Below are positions 9,821-19,990 of a stretch of DNA of 64,000 bases, in pieces. Each line of letters opens with the position of its first letter. Position 1 is the stretch's first letter. The stretch is from positions 906,320 to 970,319 of the forward strand of contig JANFOG010000015.1 in NCBI GenBank assembly GCA_024336345.1, read 5' to 3'. The notes beneath the pieces are model-generated. The model was given only the letters and a program-made list of their open reading frames with translations. It made no database searches and had not been told where the DNA came from. The position numbers and the translations under genes are program-made. The DNA comes from Mariannaea sp. PMI_226. Lineage: Eukaryota; Ascomycota; Sordariomycetes; Hypocreales; Nectriaceae.

Positions 9821-11740
9821 ATGCTCTCATACGTCCGTTCGAGTCAGAAGGGTGAGGGCCGCGATGATATTGCGCTGGTTAACATTCATAGTATACAGGC
9901 AGAATCTGTCGCGGACGAGCCTCGTGCCTTTTCTTCCATGACCGGAGTAAAACCATGTTCTGGCGACATCCTAAATCCCATAGATATCCTGCCGCCCCCA
10001 CGCCTGTCTGTGGGATCCGACGAACTTCCAGCACATATTCAGCGTGTATTGTCCAAAGAGCGAGAATTAACATTCCTCGAATGCTGTCGCTACTATCCCA
10101 AGGCTGTGACCTGGTCGCTGCTGCTCACTTGTACTATCGTTATGGAGGCCTACGGCAAGTCGCTCATCTCTGGTTTCATCGCCTTCCCTGAATTTCAGCG
10201 GAGATATGGATCGCCGACCAGGCCATTTGCACAATCTCCCGAGGAACAGCACTACCAAATCTCACCTGCGTGGCAGATGGGCCTGCAAAACTCCGCCGTC
10301 GTTTGCGAAATTATTGGTCTCTTAGCGCATGGGTATATCACGTATGTCATCGGATATCGGAAGATGATGATGGCATGCCTCCTCTGGATGTGTGCTGCCG
10401 TATTCCCTGCTTTTTTCGCAACCAACATATGGCTCCTCCTGGTCTCGCAGGCATTATGTGGTACGAGTCTCCCTTCAGTGTTTGCGAGTCTATAAACTAA
10501 CAGCAGATATAGGATTACCCTGGGGCGTCATTCAAACGCTCGCAGCGACATATGCCGCCGAAGTAGTACCATCTACCTTGCGAGCATGCGTATTGAGTAA
10601 TATCAATATGTGCTGGCTAATCGGGCAGCTGATTGGGACTGGAATCCTCCGCATCCTTGTGCAGGATGATTCCGAATTGTCTTATCGCCTCCCATTCGCA
10701 TTACAATGGGCCTTTGCGGTGCCCTTGTTGATCGGCGTTTATTTTGCTCCTGATAGTCCCTGTAAAGATCCCTCTCTCAGTGTTACTTTCGGTCCATAGG
10801 GTTAAACTAACTTGGAGTTGTGACAGGGTGGCTAATTCGCCATAACAAGCAAGCAGACGCCCGCCACTCTCTTCGCAGGTTATGCAACAGGAATGTTCTT
10901 GACATCGAAGATACCATAGCCGTCATGGAGCACACAAACATGATCGAAAAGAAGTACAACTACGGGGGTTCAAGCTACATGGACTGTTTCAAAGGCGCAA
11001 ATCTGCGGCGAACCGAAATAGCATGTGCTGTCTGGTCATGCCAGGCACTTTGCGGCTCCGCTTTAATTGGAAGCGCACCATACTTCCTCTCGCAGGCTGG
11101 TTTCAACCCGTCGCATTCTTTCAGTCTCTCAACCGGCATGTACGGCATGGGTATTTTCGGAGGCATGACCTCTTGGATTCTCCTTTCTATTGTTGGTCGC
11201 CGCAGACTTTATATTCCTGGCCTCTTATCATCAGTTATCATTCTAACTATTGGTGGCACACTATCGGTAGGCTGGAGCCAAGTTATTGGCATAAACTGGG
11301 CTTTAGGTGGCCTAATCATTCTTATGGCCTTCACTTATAACTTAACCATTGGTCCTGTATGTTACGTCTTGGTTGCCGAAATTCCCTCAACGCGACTTCG
11401 GGTCAAGACAGTCGCGCTTGCCAGGGTAACATACAACATCTTCACTATTATAAATAACGCCTTGGTTCCCCAGATGTTAAATCCAACTGTCTGGAATCTT
11501 GAGGGGAAAGTGTGCTTTGCCTACGCTGGTACGGCGTTTCTCTGCCTTATCTGGTGTTACTTGCGACTGCCTGAAACGAAGCTCCTGTCATACCTCGAAC
11601 TAGATATTCTATTTGAGAAAAGAGCTCCAACGGCAACATTCAGGGAATTTCAGATTAGGCTGGCTAATAGCGCCTATATGTCTATATCTGCAGTGGAAAG
11701 ATTGAGAAATGCCTGGCATGGATGGTTAGCATATTCCTAA
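9821..11740 (+). CDS. MFS sugar transporter, alpha-glucoside permease-like
   Basis: A second sugar-porter gene with three exons: 9821-10460, 10513-10761 and 10827-11740 (600 residues). Both introns (52 and 65 bp) have GT...AG ends and ACTAAC branch sites. The first junction gives QALCGLPWGV and the second gives the canonical central-loop motif DSPWWLIRHN. Other marks are PETKLLSYLELDILFEKRA at the C-terminal end and an IPSTRLRVKTVALAR loop. The long hydrophilic N-terminus (about 90 residues) resembles Mal-type permeases. Residues in the PETKGRT motif are altered (LLS for GRT), so substrate range may have changed. Its position beside the MAL-type trio suggests a paralogous uptake route, perhaps for another disaccharide. 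The start is the first Met; later Mets are possible. Confidence 0.85.
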
Positions 11741-12174
11741 GGCTAGGTTGAGTCACATTTCTCTAAATCGTGTTGCAAGGCTACCCTTTAACTACGTTTT
11801 AGCTATATGTCACGTCCTGACCAAGTCTCAATTTATATATGTATAGTCCTGCAGTTTTTTATTAATTCTAGATTACGATTCCAAACCATGATCCAGAAAC
11901 CGGATCACAAGTTATTCTACAACTCAGAATACAAATTATAATTTAAAACCATAATCTAGAAATAGGAACCTAATACGGTTCGCTTAGGGTTAATGCCAAA
12001 CCTTTATAGGCTATAGAATAATAGTTAATATATAAACTATATTTAAACCCTTACTAACTAGGTACATGCTCTATAACGGTTAAAGTCTCATTTTCAAGAC
12101 TAATGAAAGTGGGACGCCAGATTGTAACTGAAGTTTTGACTCGCCGATCAGAGCCTAGATCTACAATTACTATT
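11741..12174. other. AT-rich intergenic spacer
   Basis: The 3' flanks of two convergent genes. The block contains two degenerate direct copies of a ~20-bp motif (CCATGATCCAGAAACCGG near 11887 and CCATAATCTAGAAATAGG near 11949) that differ mostly by C-to-T/G-to-A. I see no gene. Confidence 0.4.
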
Positions 12175-13101
12175 TTAGGTATATGTGTTAATCACAGCGG
12201 CTTGCTCGCGTGCCAAAAACCCCTTGAAACTGCCCATGGGAATCCCAAATGAATTGACCTTTTCCGCATCGACGCATTTCTCCCCGTCCCGCAGGAACAC
12301 CTGCGCGCCAATAAACGGATTCTTGTCCATAGCTTGCGCTACTTGCTCGTCAGTATAGAAGGCGGCTTTTATATCACGCCCAGCCGCGGCAGACAGCGCC
12401 TCCATCATCTGGACAGGAGTCAACCTGTCGCCAACGAGGTCGATGCCGTGACTGTGGAAGCGCGCGGGGTCCTGCAGTGCCGCGACCGCGAATCGGGCGA
12501 TGTCCTCAGGGTCAATCAAGTTGAGCCGAGTTTCGGCCGTCAATGCCGTCAGCCAGGTCCTCTGTTCAAATAATTCGGGATACATGCGAGCCTTGGGGTC
12601 GAGCATGTTGGACATAAAGAAGCCCGGGCGGAGGATGGTCCAATGCGCGAAGCCGGCGCGCTGCACCAAGCCCTCAATTATGTTCTTGCAGAAGAGGCTC
12701 TTGGGGAGCAAATGGTCTGGTGGGACGAGGGTGCGCTTCTCGGGCGCGTCGGCGCTAATGGAACTCGTGTAGATGACATTGGAGACGCCTGCGGCCTTGG
12801 CCAGCGCGAGGATCCTCTGCGCCCATACGCGCTCGTTGTCCAGGTCCCTGTAGTTGGCGACGAGGGCCATAAATAGCTTGTCGCAACCTGCAAGTCCAGC
12901 GGCCAGGGCATCCGTATCGTCCCAGTCGCCAACGTTTAAGACAACGCCCAACTTGGCAAGGGCCTGTGCCTGCAGTGAATCGGGGTTTCGCACCGTTGCG
13001 CGGACGGCCCAGTCGAGTTGGCGGAGCTGGCGGCACACCGCGGACCCTTGTGTTCCGGTGGCGGCGACAACGTACACGGTTGGCACATGTGAGTTGGACA
13101 T
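12175..13101 (-). CDS. NmrA-like NAD(P)-binding protein
   Basis: 308-residue Rossmann-fold protein of the NmrA/atypical short-chain dehydrogenase family, a group that includes redox sensors and reductases. The N-terminal dinucleotide motif AATGTQGSAV (about residues 13-22) and the ATVRNP segment fit NADP binding. VIYTSSISA (about 114-122) and the WTILRPGFFMSNM segment (about 156-168) are family features. No signal peptide or membrane span is seen. It is intronless. Its start is only about 200-280 bp from the start of a divergent Zn2Cys6 regulator, so the two are probably co-controlled. Whether it is an enzyme or a sensor is not decidable here. Confidence 0.88.
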   Translation of the reverse strand: MSNSHVPTVYVVAATGTQGSAVCRQLRQLDWAVRATVRNPDSLQAQALAKLGVVLNVGDWDDTDALAAGLAGCDKLFMALVANYRDLDNERVWAQRILALAKAAGVSNVIYTSSISADAPEKRTLVPPDHLLPKSLFCKNIIEGLVQRAGFAHWTILRPGFFMSNMLDPKARMYPELFEQRTWLTALTAETRLNLIDPEDIARFAVAALQDPARFHSHGIDLVGDRLTPVQMMEALSAAAGRDIKAAFYTDEQVAQAMDKNPFIGAQVFLRDGEKCVDAEKVNSFGIPMGSFKGFLAREQAAVINTYT

Positions 13102-13384
13102 CTTTGATTGACGATGGTCAAGTCCACCCTTAAAGCTTTCTGACTGTTCTTAAAACCGGCTTTATATATGCGTGATATCGTTCTGTTGAGGCAATGGGGA
13201 GGCGGGCTTTTATATATTTTATTGTCTTGTACCGTTAAGAGACACTAACTAGTACTCCTCTACTGTACCACTTTACTGTGCCAGTGCGTATGCGGGGGTG
13301 ACGGCGGAGTTCCGCCTATCTCCTGATAAGCGGCTACCACCTCCTTTGCGCGATTCCGCCGTCAGCTTCATCACAAACTTTCCG

Positions 13385-14838
13385 ATGCAGTCTTTCACGT
13401 CCATCGAGCGCAGCAACCCGCCCAGTAGGCGCAAGTCCTGTTTGGCCTGTACCAAGTCGCGCCGGCGATGCGATCAAGCGCGTCCCACGTGTCAGCGGTG
13501 CTCTCAGCGGAATATCGACTGCCGATATCCCTATAGTGCGAGGCCCGCGCCTCGGCCAATCCCTGTGCTACCAGAAAACACGGAGCACATTGAGCGCGAA
13601 TCCGAACCTCTGCTGCCATTTGATCCCGCCGAAACCCTGCAAACGCCGTGCCTTGACATGCTCGACTCTATCTTGGTGCCTACTGATGATATTGCGAGCC
13701 ATGTGTTCCAAGAATCGCTCGAGTGGGAAAGTTTGCTGGATTCTGGCCAACAACTATCCCGGTCCAACCAGCGGCTGCTGACGACCTCCCAAGACGCGCT
13801 GGATCGCTGTCGACGTGTCACTGTGCCTCAAGTGAGCAAAATGATTGCTTCACGACTCCAGTATGCAATTGACAAAATATCTGCCTCCCCGTCCCAAATG
13901 GTCCTGGAGAACCAGATGCCTTGGTGCCACGCCCATCTCTACGACGATGGCATGCCTAGGTGCATGCAATGTACGTCCTTCCCCATATTGCTTAACTTTA
14001 CAAATGGGTTCAACATTTCAAAATTTTTTATCCATCCTTCCATCCAATGCCTAACGAATTAGCCGTAGATGCCGTATCGTCTGCTGCGCTGTATCGGGCG
14101 AAGAACGACGTCAACGCCAGGGTAATTCGCGACAATATAGAAAGTCGTGTGCAGGATCTTCTATCCAGTCCGGCGGTAGCGACACCGTTGGAAACCTTGG
14201 CGTACGCGCAAGCTCTTTTTATGTATCAGGTGCTTCGCTTGCTCGACACCAATGCCCGTATCCGTTTCACCTATGAAGCCACCATGCCGCACCTTGAAGA
14301 GGCAGCCTACGCTCTCATCCCGTATATCGACTTTGACGAGCCTCAGTCCATAGATGAACCAGACCCGGCCCTGGAGCCTCTGTTGTTATACCCCGCTTCC
14401 AAAGCGTATGGTTTTTGGGCTTCATGGGTCTTCCAGGAGTCGGCGAGGCGGACGCTAGCTATAATAACCTTCTTCATACTGACATACCGCTACATGAAGG
14501 GCGAGGCGGGCAACCAGTGCAGCGAGAATAAAGCAGCGGGTCGTTCTGTGACCATGTCTGCGCAACTGTGGAACGCCAAAGACCCCGTCGATTTCACCCT
14601 CGCATGGAGAAACAAGAGACATTTCGTCCTACATTCAGATATGTGAGCCAAATATCATGTCCAGGTGCGGAGGTCACTGGCTAACTGGATCCATACACTT
14701 AGGCTCGACAATCTGCCGACCGTGATGGACGATGCCGAGGAGGATGACATTGACGACTTCGCCAAAATTACCCTGACATCAGTAATGGGATTGGATGAGG
14801 CTAAGGGCTGGCTAGCCATGAGAGGGATCGCGTTGTGA
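13385..14838 (+). CDS. AflR-like Zn(II)2Cys6 transcription factor
   Basis: Three exons: 13385-13970, 14063-14642 and 14703-14838 (433 residues from the Met at 13385; an in-frame Met at 13298 would add 29). The zinc cluster is SCLACTKSRRRCDQARPTC followed by QRC and DC, near the N-terminus. The PRCMQ - DAVSSAALYRAKN segment across the first junction is the AflR-type regulatory domain seen in secondary-metabolism regulators. Intron 1 (92 bp) has CTAAC just before TTAG; an alternative AG six bases downstream keeps the frame. Intron 2 (60 bp) has GGCTAAC, and the last exon ends in an acidic stretch. It is divergent from the NmrA-like gene. A local cluster regulator role is inferred from family. 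Confidence 0.85.
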
Positions 14839-15100
14839 TCGCAATGTATAAGAGTAGAATTATTAGGTCAACTATTAGAGAGGCATCCAATCCGGTGTAA
14901 GGCATTGTTACCTGCTAGCTCTGAAGACTGCTGCTTAGATCGTGCTTCGCCTAATATATATAGCCCGTAAGAATTATCCCATTCATCCTTACGGACGTAC
15001 CATATATATAATCTATTAGAGATAACTATCCAACCACGCAGTCCGGGTCAAAAATGTGACTTACCCGCAAAAAACAATTGCTATTGTGTTTGGGACATAT

Positions 15101-15126
15101 GACTTTCCTATTTGGGAAGTCGAGTG
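15101..15126 (+). repeat. Dispersed 26-bp repeat, copy 2
   Basis: Identical over 26 bp to 3706-3731 in the same orientation, with similar sequence on its left side. It lies between the AflR-like gene and the decayed gene at 15295. Confidence 0.6.
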
Positions 15127-15294
15127 GTGGATTTTGAATGGTCGGGTTGGATACATACCGGCGGAATGGTTATAAATCACCCAAATAACTTGAAATACTC
15201 CCATACTATATAGAACTTTTGACAGGATCGGTTCATCAGTGTCTTTGGACATAATAGTCAAACGCATTGCATTATAAACCATATCAAGTGCGGC

Positions 15295-15750
15295 TTAGGC
15301 TAGGTCCCGTTCTGTGGGCTGTTGTTGCTCATCCAGTCGTCCCGTTAGCCAGTTGATGAGTTCGCCTCGCCACTTCTGTCGCAGTGGAGCCGGTGTTATA
15401 TCCATCAGATGTTCCCAAGCTGGCTGGTTACATCGAATGAAGTGATGTCGATCTGGATGAGATATTGCGTGAAGAGAGTTCCACTATGAGGATAATATTC
15501 CGAAAATGGTCAGCCGATAAGCTAGGTAGCCAGAGATGCGCTTACCTGTAAGCTGGCAACGAGCATGGCTTATTCGACCCATTCGCAGGACTCATCATAT
15601 TCTGGATATCTCAGAAAGAGGAATCCGAGTGCTGTGCCGTATTGCAGAATCCCATATACTGCGCATTTTCTAAACTCCCATCGCCTGGCACTTGCAAGGT
15701 TTTGAGCGAACTACACTGCGTTGCTGAGAAGCAGCAGGTGCTAGACTAGT
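15295..15750 (-). pseudogene. Decayed 3' end of a protein gene, RIP-like stops
   Basis: A minus-strand coding relic of about 130 codons. One frame reads LLLLSNAV, stop, FAQNLASARRWEF and on through GILQYGTALGFLFLRYPEYD, then another stop before AMLVASLQW. A plausible intron (15484-15545, GTAAGC...TAG) then joins NSLHAISHPDRHHF, and the frame ends at TAA 15295-15297. The two internal stops are TAG and TAA at places where CAG and CAA would fit. The style is that of the C-terminal region of a fungal regulator, but I do not recognise the family. The 5' part is not visible upstream. Confidence 0.6.
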
Positions 15751-15933
15751 AATTAATTCTGAGACTTTAGTTATAGATGGGTTCAAGTATATCATTTAAA
15801 GAATCCAGCCATTACGTTATAGTACATTTAAAAAGTTTCATTCTTTATAAGAATAATATATTTGTGAATCATCCAAAACCCTAATAGATAAAAGCCGTCA
15901 AAAACAGATGCTACGTTACTCTGTACTATTTTA

Positions 15934-17007
15934 TTAACTTCGAGTAGGAACTTGCTGAGTTGCGCAATGAATCCCTCCTCCAATAAAAGGCAATGCATTA
16001 ATAAGCACCTGCACCACCTCGCGATCAGGATACAAGGTCTTGAACAGCTTTAGAGCCTCTTGATCCCTCTCTTCATCACCAAATCTGGGAATTATGACTC
16101 CTCTATTGACCATCAAAAAGTTGACATAAGAAGCAACGCAATTCTCTCCTTCAGACACTCGTGTCAACTTGCCCAAGTCTGGCTCAACACAGTCGTACAG
16201 CTGGAGCGTCCTGCCATTTGCATCTGTGGCCTGGGACAATCTGCTTTTTGCGTCTTTGTATGCCGCGCCATACTTTCCTGCACCTTCTGGCGATGGCTTG
16301 CTCAAGAGGACAACTCCTGGGCGTATGAAGCGAGCGAGAGCATCGATGTGGCAGTCTGTCGTCTCCTTTCCGACCTCCCCAGCGAGCCAAAGGAACTTGG
16401 TCACTCCAAGGAGTCTAGACAATTCTGCCTCAATCTGGGTTCGACTCTTTCCAGGGTTGCGGTTATCATTAATCACAGCACTTTCGGCTGCCATGAACGT
16501 GCCCTCTCCATCAATTTCCATTCCACCTCCTTCAGCGATGATTCCTGCTGGCAGAGTAGCAGCTCCTAAGATTTTTTGACTAGCTATATCCGCAATCTTT
16601 TCGTCTCCAGAAGGTGCGCGTTTGTCGCCCCAGTAGTTAAAATTGAAGTTGACGGCCGACACTGACTGGTCGTGTCGAGACTTGACGAAGATTGGCCCAA
16701 AATCTCTGATCCACAGATGACTCGTTTCCTCCGCGCAGACGACGGAAACATTCTCTTTTACACGTGACTTGACCATGTCGAGCGTTTCTGAGCTTGAAAA
16801 GAGCATCACTGGATCAAACTCTGCGACAGCGTTCGCAATACTGATGATTTCGTTTTGGGCGTCTCGGAGTAGAGAGCCACTGTTATCCGACGTGGAATTG
16901 GGGCACGCCATGAGAACATATTGATGTGGTGCCGCCTCTGGTGGCTGATACCAGTTTACTTCAGTTAACGAAGACATGAGATGTTTCGAGGATTGGCCGA
17001 AATGCAA
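15934..17007 (-). CDS. Agmatine deiminase / peptidylarginine-deiminase-like enzyme
   Basis: Guanidino-group hydrolase of the agmatine-deiminase (AguA/PPAD) family. Known members turn agmatine into N-carbamoylputrescine plus ammonia. The 357-residue single-exon product has the family signatures: HLWIRDFGP (about 97-105), the EGGGMEIDGEGT substrate loop (about 159-170), TDCHIDALARF and the catalytic-Cys motif GGGIHCATQQVP with Cys348. No signal peptide is seen, so it is likely cytosolic. A second in-frame Met (residue 11) may be the real start. It is divergent from the amidase gene with a 485-bp shared promoter. The family is uncommon in fungi compared with bacteria, so transfer is possible but not shown. 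Confidence 0.88.
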   Translation of the reverse strand: MHFGQSSKHLMSSLTEVNWYQPPEAAPHQYVLMACPNSTSDNSGSLLRDAQNEIISIANAVAEFDPVMLFSSSETLDMVKSRVKENVSVVCAEETSHLWIRDFGPIFVKSRHDQSVSAVNFNFNYWGDKRAPSGDEKIADIASQKILGAATLPAGIIAEGGGMEIDGEGTFMAAESAVINDNRNPGKSRTQIEAELSRLLGVTKFLWLAGEVGKETTDCHIDALARFIRPGVVLLSKPSPEGAGKYGAAYKDAKSRLSQATDANGRTLQLYDCVEPDLGKLTRVSEGENCVASYVNFLMVNRGVIIPRFGDEERDQEALKLFKTLYPDREVVQVLINALPFIGGGIHCATQQVPTRS

Positions 17008-17492
17008 GAGACAAAGTTTGTTTGGGTTACCAACCGTGAACGAAGCGAGACCAGCTTGTCTAGCAACGCACTTCTTAAATTAATTACGGAACAAGATCCG
17101 TAGAACAGGCCAAGAGCTTGGGGAAGTCTAATAGCCTAGTCTAAACGGGAAGTTATCAGCTACGCCCCGCATCGGCATGCATCTTTCGGCGGACGGACGG
17201 AGTAGTCTGCTATATTTTGCTTCACCGTACGGATACGAGCACTTCGGCTTTGCTTCGCCGAAACGCCTTCCGATACAGCGAACATTCAGGGGCCATCTAT
17301 CGGCTCATGGATGGCGTGTCTAGGTGAGCAAACATAACCATCTAGCTGAAATGCTAATATCTTACGTGTGATGAAGATAAAGCGCGAATCCAAGTACTGT
17401 TTGAGGACGAAAGTCGACCGGTGTTGACAATCATTTATCTCTTCAGATATTCAATCATCACGTATCAACTTTATCATCAAGCCTTCTAAGAT
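17008..17492. promoter_or_regulatory. Divergent deiminase/amidase promoter with CGG repeats
   Basis: Shared upstream region of two divergent genes. It contains the run CGGCGGACGGACGGAG at 17187-17202 (four CGG triplets in 15 bp) and a TTCGGC...GCCGAA inverted repeat near 17246-17264. CGG half-sites are typical of Zn2Cys6 binding, and a Zn2Cys6 gene lies at the other end of this block. Binding is inference. Confidence 0.4.
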
Positions 17493-19577
17493 ATGGATAA
17501 AATAAATATTGTGGAGGCGTCTATTGCCGATCTGCAGGTCGCCTTGTCACAAGGGGCTGTGACAAGTGTTGAACTTGTTGCTTTGTATCTCCGCCGTATC
17601 GCTCTCTATGACCTTCGCGGTATTGAGCTCAACTCCATCCCAATCTTGAACCAAGCTTTGTTCGAAGAAGCTGCTGCATCCGATGATTACCGCGCCTCGG
17701 GAAAGCCGATTCGGAAGTTGGAGGGGATCCCATTCACTGTCAAGGATAGCTACAAGGTCACGGGAATGGCGGTAGCTTGCGGATCACCAGCGTTCAAAGA
17801 TCTCATCGCAACAGACGATGCATTCACTGTGGCCGCGATTCGATCTCAAGGGGGAATACTTATCGGGAGAACGAATATGCCACCCATGGCTGCTGGAGGA
17901 ATGCAAAGGGGGATATACGGTCGTGCGAGCAGCCCTTATAATCCCGACTATCTTGCAGCAGCCTTTGCGTCTGGGTCATCTAATGGATCTGCCGTAGCGA
18001 CAGCTGCTTCTTTTGCAGCCTTTGGCATGGGAGAAGAGACGGTTTCTTCAGGCCGCTCGCCCGCTTCGAATAATGCTGTCGTGGCCTACACTCCCTCTCG
18101 GGGGTGGATTTCTATTCGCGGGAACTGGTCTCTCTACCCAACCTGCGACGTTGTGGTCCCGCATACTCGGACGATGGAAGATCTACTTGCTCTTCTGGAG
18201 GTCATTGCAATACCAGATGCGTGTACCAAGGGCGACTTTTGGCGCGACCAACCCTTCGTCGACCTTCCAGAATCGAAACGGCTGATGCTCCCAGAGACTT
18301 TGAAGGAGATTGCAGAGTCAGTGACACTTCGAGGTATTCGTCTCGCTGTCCCGGAAATGTACATTGGAGGTCCTGTTCCCAATGGGGCCAAGCCAGTCAC
18401 CTTAAACTCGGGAGTGATTCAGGCTTGGAACGAGGCCAAGAAAGAACTCCAGCAACTTGGGGCTGAGGTAATCATCGTTCCTGACTTCCCAGTTGTCACA
18501 GCTTACGAGAATCCCAATCTCCTTCCAGAAAACGCGCCTCATCTTCCCGAAGGATGGCAAGAGAAGGAGAGGGGTCAGTTAGTTGCTCATGGGTGGGACT
18601 TGTTTCTGCGCGCCAATAAATATCCCGAAATTCCTTGTCTTGCAGCTGTGGATGAGTTTAACATTTACCCTCAGTCTATGCGAACAGCAGCTGAGATGGA
18701 GCATCTACCTCTGAAGAATCTCATTCATTGGGGCCACCTTGTCCAGTACATTCAGGATGCGAGCATTTACGATGTTGAGGGCTTGAAGGATGCATTGGTG
18801 GCTTTGGAAGAGATGCGTCGACAACTTCTAGATGACTATCTCAAGCAATTCCATTGCGATGCTTTTGTGTTTCCTGCAGCGGGCGATGTGGGTGCTGCTG
18901 ATGCTGATGTGAATCTTTCTGCCGCTGCACACGCGTGGGAGAATGGAGTTCTCTACAGCAATGGGAATCGGGCTTTGAGACATTTAGGTGTTCCATCTGT
19001 AACCGTGCCCATGGGTTTCATCTCAGAGAAGCGAATGCCAATAGGTCTCACTTTTGCTGGTAGAGCATACGACGACGAGAATATTCTAAAATGGGCAAAT
19101 GCTTTTGAAAGGAAGACCAATTTCAGGACCTCGCCACCGCATACACCGGCCTTGGACACGGATACCATTGAGTTGGGGAATGAACATGGGGCAAGGGCGC
19201 ATCGTCCTCTGATGGAGATCTCCAAATGCTCTGCTACCCCGACCAACGACCCAGACTTTTTGCGCGTGAGTATCACCGGTATTTTGCGAGCCGGGGCCAA
19301 CAGCGAAGAAAAGGATCAAAAGATGGATCCAATTATTCAGGTCACAGTCAATGGCGAGGTTGTATCGGCGGAGGATATTCGTCTTGGCTACCGAGAAGAT
19401 GCGGCGAACGGCTGTCCATTGATGAAATTTAGGGTCGAGATCACTATAAGAGGGCCAAAAGACCCAGGGGAAGGGGATAAGACAATGGAACCGGTGGCTC
19501 GCGACAAAACCATGGTTGTGGTTCTTGCACGCTCAACACCAAAGGGATATCCCACTGGCTTCATGGCGTTGATTTAG
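17493..19577 (+). CDS. Amidase-signature family hydrolase with long C-terminal extension
   Basis: Predicted amide hydrolase of 694 residues, one exon. The Ser-cisSer-Lys catalytic set can be placed: Lys84 in GIPFTVKDSYK, cis-Ser in ASGSSNGSA (about 160-166), and nucleophile Ser186 in EETVSSGRSPA. The usual Gly-Gly before the nucleophile is Val-Ser here, which is unusual and could change activity. The amidase fold normally ends near residue 530; about 150 further residues follow, with a segment (from about residue 600) rich in beta-type sequence that I do not recognise. Neighbours are a deiminase and an aminotransferase. Possible roles include hydrolysis of N-carbamoylputrescine or of an aryl acetamide such as indole-3-acetamide; neither is proven. 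Confidence 0.85.
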   Translation: MDKINIVEASIADLQVALSQGAVTSVELVALYLRRIALYDLRGIELNSIPILNQALFEEAAASDDYRASGKPIRKLEGIPFTVKDSYKVTGMAVACGSPAFKDLIATDDAFTVAAIRSQGGILIGRTNMPPMAAGGMQRGIYGRASSPYNPDYLAAAFASGSSNGSAVATAASFAAFGMGEETVSSGRSPASNNAVVAYTPSRGWISIRGNWSLYPTCDVVVPHTRTMEDLLALLEVIAIPDACTKGDFWRDQPFVDLPESKRLMLPETLKEIAESVTLRGIRLAVPEMYIGGPVPNGAKPVTLNSGVIQAWNEAKKELQQLGAEVIIVPDFPVVTAYENPNLLPENAPHLPEGWQEKERGQLVAHGWDLFLRANKYPEIPCLAAVDEFNIYPQSMRTAAEMEHLPLKNLIHWGHLVQYIQDASIYDVEGLKDALVALEEMRRQLLDDYLKQFHCDAFVFPAAGDVGAADADVNLSAAAHAWENGVLYSNGNRALRHLGVPSVTVPMGFISEKRMPIGLTFAGRAYDDENILKWANAFERKTNFRTSPPHTPALDTDTIELGNEHGARAHRPLMEISKCSATPTNDPDFLRVSITGILRAGANSEEKDQKMDPIIQVTVNGEVVSAEDIRLGYREDAANGCPLMKFRVEITIRGPKDPGEGDKTMEPVARDKTMVVVLARSTPKGYPTGFMALI

Positions 19578-19990
19578 AACTTTCTAATGCAATTATTTAC
19601 ATCATTTTGGACCTCCGCTTATCGAAATCCCGTGCCTAAGCGGCCGACTGTTGCCGGAAGCGGGCCTTCTAGGATTTGTCCGACTGTGGAGACCCAAAAC
19701 TCCGACAGTCGGCATGTTCAAATCGCTTCTCCGAACATCCTTTGGCAAACGACATCCCGAGCCGAGGGAATCCGAGGCATGAATATGTCATTAGACGGCC
19801 TTATTTACTTGAGAGCTATGGTGGGGTCGTTAGACTGATTTATAGCTTCTCATAAAGAGATCAAGTAGGGAATGACCCTGACCACCTGGATTGACCTTCG
19901 TCAACATTCTTGGGCGCGTCACATATTTTTCATCAGTCATTTTTCATAACCCATTCCCGGAATACCTGATCTTAGCCATTCCACATCAAT
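19578..19990. promoter_or_regulatory. Aminotransferase promoter with CCGACTGT motifs
   Basis: Region between the amidase stop and the aminotransferase start. CCGACTGT occurs at 19644-19651 and 19680-19687, and its inverse ACAGTCGG at 19705-19712, the last inside the perfect palindrome CCGACAGTCGG (19702-19712). Such CCG/CGG inverted repeats are typical Zn2Cys6 targets. The 3' UTR of the amidase must also lie here, so part of the motif cluster could be transcribed. Confidence 0.5.
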
